Source: Azorinus chamasolen
Lineage: Eukaryota > Mollusca > Bivalvia > Cardiida > Solecurtidae
Length of the DNA: 64,000 nucleotides
Assembly (NCBI GenBank): GCA_963576725.1
Contig: OY755238.1
Coordinates: 30,476,145 to 30,540,144, forward strand
Direction of reading: 5' to 3'
Under the pieces are notes generated by a model. That model was given only the letters and a program-made list of their open reading frames with translations, ran no database searches and had not been told where the DNA came from. Each line of letters starts with the position of its first letter. The first letter of the stretch is position 1. Of the stretch, positions 60,610 to 64,000 are shown piece by piece. The position numbers and the translations under genes are program-made.

Positions 60610-60855
60610 TTAACCCTTTCCCTGTTCCATGTTTATTCCAAATTTCAATACATACAGAATATTCATTGACCAAATATAATGAAATATGGAAAGGCGGAAT
60701 ATTATAGCCATTTAAGAAAGTCAAGAAACATTATCTTCTTTCAAAATTCCACTAGCAAACAGAGTATACCCTGATCAGACGGCTCCTTTAGGAGCTGTCT
60801 GATCTGGGTCTACTCCGTTTGCAAATGTGTGAAAACACGTGTAGTAAAGGGTTAA
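60610..60855. mobile_element. Family A MITE, complete
   Basis: TTAACCCTTTCCCTGTTC to GTAGTAAAGGGTTAA. Hairpin AAACAGAGTATACCCTGATC, centre GGCTCCTTTAGGAGCT. T left / A right. Confidence 0.92.
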
Positions 60856-60871
60856 GTAGAAACCATTGAAC

Positions 60872-61410
60872 GATTTTATTACATTTAGCACACTCTCCAA
60901 TGAGTTTACTATATTTAGCACTCTCTCCAATGAGTTAACTATATTTAGCACTCTCTCCAATGAGTTAACTATATTTAGCACTCTCTCCAATGAGTTTACT
61001 ATATTTAGCACTCTCTCCAATGAGTTAACTACATTTAGCACTCTCTCCAATGAGTTTACTATATTTAGCACTCTCTCCAATGAGTTTACTATATTTAGCA
61101 CTCTCTCCAATGAGTTTACTATATTTAGCACTCTCTCCAATGAGTTTACTATATTTAGCACTCTCTCCAATGAGTTAACTATATTTAGCACTCTCTCCAA
61201 TGAGTTAACTATATTTAGCACTCTCTCCAATGAGTTTACTATATTTAGCACTCTCTCCAATGAGTTAACTACATTTAGCATTCTTTCCAATGAGTTAACT
61301 ACATTTAGCACTCTTTCCAATGAGTTAACTATATTTAGCACTCTCTCCAATGAGTTTACTATATTTAGCACTCTCTCCAATGAGTTTACTATATTTAGCA
61401 CTCTCTCCAA
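60872..61410 (+). repeat. 30-bp minisatellite, about 18 units
   Basis: Unit TGAGTTTACTATATTTAGCA plus CTCTCTCCAA, with T/A (GAGTTTACT or GAGTTAACT) and T/C variants. The 30-base period keeps frames open on both strands (NELTIFSTLS plus, SLERVLNIVN minus). The minus frame starts and ends in neighbouring sequence, including a family A hairpin, so it is not a gene. Confidence 0.97.
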
Positions 61411-61470
61411 TGCATTTTTTCTGGACGAAATTATGACAACATGCATATTTATTGCCGACATCTTAAAATG

Positions 61471-61640
61471 ATTTATGAACAGACAGAAACAGTAGAATCA
61501 AATCTGTATATTAATACGTAAGCAGACAAAGAAGACCCTGATCAGACGGCTCTTACAAGAACCGTATTGTATGGGTCTACTCTGTTTGCAGATGTCTCAT
61601 ACAGTGGCCGTTTGATCTGGGTTTACTCAATTTGCAAAGG
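61471..61640. mobile_element. Family A relic with an extra right arm
   Basis: GAAGACCCTGATCAGACGGC, TCTTACAAGAACCG, GGGTCTACTCTGTTTGCAGA, then a second TGATCTGGGTTTACTCAATT. Confidence 0.6.
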
Positions 61641-61779
61641 CTCTGACTGATCTGTAAGATACTAAACCTGGACTGGACATTGCTGATAATCAACATGTAG
61701 GCGTAACCTTAGCTGGACAAACAGTTTGGGACTAAATAACGCCGATACAGAATGTCTACATTGACCGATTTGCGCCCAG

Positions 61780-61991
61780 TGGCTCCGTCAATGTTTATAA
61801 TTATATTGGATTAGTCCATTTGTTATGTAAAAGGTGTCTGGCCTAAATTTTCAATTTCGTTTTGTTTTATATTAAAATTCCTATCAGTAAACAGTGTAGA
61901 CTCTGATCAGACGCCACAGTATGCGGCGTCTGATCAGTCTACACTGTTTGCCTACGTCCCATATATGGGATCGTGGGAGCAAATGGGTTAA
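61780..61991. mobile_element. Family H MITE, reverse (H3)
   Basis: TTGGATTAGTCCATTTG flank, AAACAGTGTAGACTCTGATC, centre GCCACAGTATGCGGC, ending GGGAGCAAATGGGTTAA. Left end lost. Confidence 0.82.
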
Positions 61992-62129
61992 CATCCGAAA
62001 CAGCTACATGTATCTAAAGCGCAAAAGCGTGTCAAACAGTTTGGACCCTGAGGGAAATCAAAGGTCAACAAATCACCACTTTGTCTTAATATACCTACTA
62101 ATTCGCCGTCAGTGTATTGGTTATAAAAC

Positions 62130-62625
62130 TTATTCATATATATTATCTGTTTCGCTACTCTTGTTTCTTGTCACAATGGTAGTATTAGAATATGCCTCGT
62201 CACAATTCCCAGTACTATACTCATTCTCCAACACCCTTTGACCGCCCTTGACCGCGCTTGTATCGTACGTATTGCCAGTGTTATTACTAGCGATACTGTA
62301 GATACCGTCATCAAGATGCCTGGTACGCTGTCCAGACTTTCCAGAGCCAATGGAGATCTTCAGATTTGTGTGATCGTAATCATCATCGGAGAGCATGTTC
62401 AGTTTCTTATAAACATTTTCACCTTCTGTGAATTTGTTTCGTGCTGTCCCGCCAGCGTTTGTGACGTCATAGGCACCGTCGTCATCGTCATTTGGATTAC
62501 TTTGTCGCGTATTCCCCAGTGTATCAAACGGTGCACTGTAGACATACCCGTTGTCAATTGAATCTTGGACTTGGCTGTAGTCCATTGATACAGTGGCGTT
62601 ATGTATGGAGTGTTTTGCTTTTGCC
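62130..62625 (-). CDS. Terminal exon: tyrosine-rich cytoplasmic tail of a receptor-like protein
   Basis: On the minus strand the frame runs from a possible splice acceptor (CACAATTGTAG at 62626) to TAA at 62130, 164 residues plus one leading base. The last 151 follow the Met at 62585. The composition is not repeat-like: acidic, Asn/Thr-rich, no membrane segment, and nine or so Tyr mostly preceded by D/N/E/G (GAYDV, NVYKKLNML, DDYDHTNL, GIYSI, NTYDT, NEYST, EAYSNTTIV, NIYE). Such tails, including YDHT, occur in mollusc MEGF10/PEAR1-like scavenger receptors, where the Tyr are likely phosphorylated and bound by SH2/PTB proteins. No catalytic domain. The rest of the gene would lie at higher coordinates. 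A different frame at 62399-62650 is a shadow. Confidence 0.6.
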
Positions 62626-62721
62626 CTACAATTGTGAAATTAGTATGCATGTAGTAGATATATATTGGGCATCAATAGGCATATAGATGGAATGAAATAC
62701 TTGCGCTCATGTCATGCTAGC

Positions 62722-62757
62722 AGGAGCGTAGCTGAATCCAAATGTAATGTACGCACC
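62722..62757. repeat. Relic shared in inverted form with 2950-2992
   Basis: GAGCGTAGCTGAATCCAAAT then GTAATGTACGCACCG, followed by GGGGCCCGGGGCATG, a GC-rich word typical of decayed DNA transposon ends. Confidence 0.5.
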
Positions 62758-62794
62758 GCAGTTATAGGGGCCCGGGGCATGTTCCCCTTGAAAG

Positions 62795-62933
62795 TTTAGA
62801 AATGTGAAGTTTTTAAACCATTGTAATAAATAGATAATTTGTTCCTATAACGGATGCCCTGTTTATCACAACGGTTTCAGAAGGTGACCTTTAAAACTAC
62901 GTCAAAAGGCGTTAGTATGAGGGGATGGGTTAA
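62795..62933. mobile_element. Family B MITE, left flank lost (B14)
   Basis: TTTTTAAACCATTGTAATAA, degenerate centre TTGTTCCTATAACGGATGCC, CACAACGGTTTCAGAAGGTG, ending GAGGGGATGGGTTAA. Would lie in an intron if both flanking exons are real. Confidence 0.7.
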
Positions 62934-62964
62934 AGAATGTAAACATGAAAAGACGTGTACCAAA

Positions 62965-63190
62965 GTCGACCCTCTTAGCCTCCGAGTTTTCTTCCATATT
63001 GACCAAATTAATGTGTTCACCTTTCAGATTTGATGTTACGCACGTGCGTAAAGTAAACTTGTGCGTATCGCTGGCTACAACTCTGGCTATATACGTTATT
63101 AAATACAAAACAAAGCTTTGTATAACACAAGAAGTACATATTGAGACTGCAATAAGCTGTCCGTAGCGGCCTTTCGTGTTTAGAACATAG
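62965..63190 (-). CDS. Possible transmembrane exon of the same receptor
   Basis: A minus-strand frame with a hydrophobic stretch (LIAVSICTSCVIQSFVLYLI, about 63159-63076), then a polar part TLRTCVTSNLKGEHINLVNM with ENSEAKR. It lies about 400 bp upstream, in gene direction, of the tail exon, as a membrane exon would. I could not match splice phases with confidence: no strong GTAAGT donor is visible. The frame's first 40 residues are translated family B MITE and are not part of it. It may be chance. Confidence 0.3.
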
Positions 63191-63215
63191 AAGTCGTGAA
63201 GAGCAGGCAGTTGTT

Positions 63216-63446
63216 CAACCAATTCCCTCATACTGACGCCTGTTGACGCCTCTAAAACATTCGCTTTTAGAAACCAATGTGATAAATAGAGCATTTGCTC
63301 CACAGGAGCAAATGCTCTATTTTTCACAATGGTTTAAAAACTACACAATAAATTCTATTTTTCCCCCTTCTCTAATAAATGCTCCTTTTCGGTAGATTTA
63401 TTCAAAGAGGTTAGGTCTTAAAATAGCTTATGAGGTAATGGGTTAC
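63216..63446. mobile_element. Family B MITE (B15)
   Basis: CAACCAATTCCCTCATAC to TGAGGTAATGGGTTAC. Stem AATAGAGCATTTGCTCC around ACAGG. Confidence 0.85.
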
Positions 63447-63546
63447 TGCTTAATACTTAATGTTGATATTTGATTTAGTCGCTTAAGATGGGTTCTATTG
63501 TACCAGAGTTATCCATCTTGGACTGGATCTTCAAAAAAGGAAACAT

Positions 63547-63797
63547 TTACCCTTTACCTCATGAATATTCATGTACGACATAATGACACCATGAAAATAC
63601 ATTAGATAATATTTAAATCATAGTATATAAGCATATGGTTTTCATTTGATAGAAACTGAAGAATAAGATATAAATTATGTAGTTCCATTAGCAAAACGGG
63701 CAGTCCATGATCAGACGGCTCATACCGGAACCGTCTGATCTCGGTCTACCATGTTTGCAAAATTGCAAAATTACGTGTCTAAGAGGAAACAGCTTAA
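63547..63797. mobile_element. Family A MITE
   Basis: TTTACCCTTTACCTCATG to GAGGAAACAGCTTAA. Hairpin CAAAACGGGCAGTCCATGAT, centre GGCTCATACCGGAACC. T left / A right. Confidence 0.8.
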
Positions 63798-63837
63798 GTT
63801 CATATCTTAACCCCATCTTGACCTCATCTTAACCAGA

Positions 63838-64000
63838 GCAACATATAACGGTGTGGACTCATCATTCATCATTTTCCAACCAAATCCTATATTGTGACCA
63901 CTCTTTAGAATCGTCTCTTTGAGACGATTCTAAAGAGTGGTTACAGCATAGGGTTTGGTGGAGGAATAAAGAAGTCATTCTTGAAAATACCTCTGGAATA
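63838..64000. mobile_element. Family E MITE, at window edge (E8)
   Basis: CATATAACGGTGTGGACTCA, hairpin ACCAAATCCTATATTGTGAC around CGTCTCTTTGAGACG, AGGGTTTGGTGGAGGAATAA. The right end is deleted or beyond the window. Confidence 0.75.

Noticed and set aside
60775..61461. 228-residue minus frame with SLERVLNIVN repeats
   Set aside because: A minisatellite whose 30-base period keeps all frames open; its C-terminus is family A hairpin sequence.
60866..61471. CRISPR-like array
   Set aside because: Units are contiguous with no spacers, and the genome is eukaryotic.
62902..63327. Full 141-residue minus frame as one protein
   Set aside because: Its first 40 residues are translated family B MITE; only the middle part is kept, as a low-confidence exon.

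Overview
This is eukaryotic, AT-rich DNA with almost no host coding sequence. It is most likely from a mollusc, probably a heterodont bivalve. Three things point there: an intact APE-type non-LTR retrotransposon with an ORF style I associate with lophotrochozoans, a tyrosine-rich receptor tail resembling mollusc MEGF10/PEAR1-like receptors, and a dense carpet of short palindromic MITEs. The taxon is inferred from memory of such sequences and was not tested. There are no operons, bacterial signals or CRISPR arrays.

Most of the window is 180-250 bp hairpin elements in two superfamilies. The first is bounded by TTAA plus CCCTTTCC-like inverted ends, as in piggyBac-type non-autonomous elements. 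Its families are named here by palindrome. A has arms CAAACAGAGTAGACCC. B has arms GATAAATAGAGCATTTGCTC. C has arms CAAACAGTTTGGATCC; variants C' and C'' have different flanks. F has arms TGTAAATAGTGCAGACCC. G has arms GACAAATAGTGAAGTCCC. H has arms CAAACAGTGTAGACTC. I and K have arms CAAACAGTGTAGACCC. The second superfamily is bounded by TA plus CAGTAAAACC-like ends, as in pogo/Tigger (Tc1/mariner) elements, and is named TA-1 to TA-6. Family E is a further hairpin family with GATAAAGGTGCGTAC-like ends. The arms of A, C, F, G and I are related and share a polarised one-base mismatch. A, B, F, I and most TA families share the centre GCTCCTATAGGAGC or a close variant. Many elements are nested, or abut sharing a single TTAA.

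Layout. 1-5 kb: E, TA-6, B and C' elements, a duplicated 250-bp segment and a degenerate 39-bp repeat. 5-7 kb: a 22-bp tandem repeat. 7-16.5 kb: dense A, B, C, F, G, I, K and TA elements. 16.5-21.4 kb: a LINE with intact ORF1 and ORF2 flanked by a 9-bp direct repeat. 21.5-31 kb: MITEs, a large tetranucleotide array and a duplicated block carrying a minisatellite made from a MITE arm. 31-34 kb: a gene-free, MITE-poor stretch with a GT array and two long inverted repeats. 34-62 kb: dense MITEs, a 683-bp TIR element and a SINE candidate. 60.9-61.4 kb: a 30-bp minisatellite. 62.1-63.2 kb: the one plausible host gene, a minus-strand receptor fragment with a likely cytoplasmic-tail exon and a possible transmembrane exon. 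63.2-64 kb: more MITEs.

The LINE carries the only evident enzyme-coding capacity (endonuclease and reverse transcriptase). No transposase for either MITE superfamily is visible, so both must have been mobilised by enzymes encoded elsewhere. Element edges come from reading terminal motifs by eye. Where a TTAA or TA is visible the edge should be good to a few bases; for relics it is approximate.
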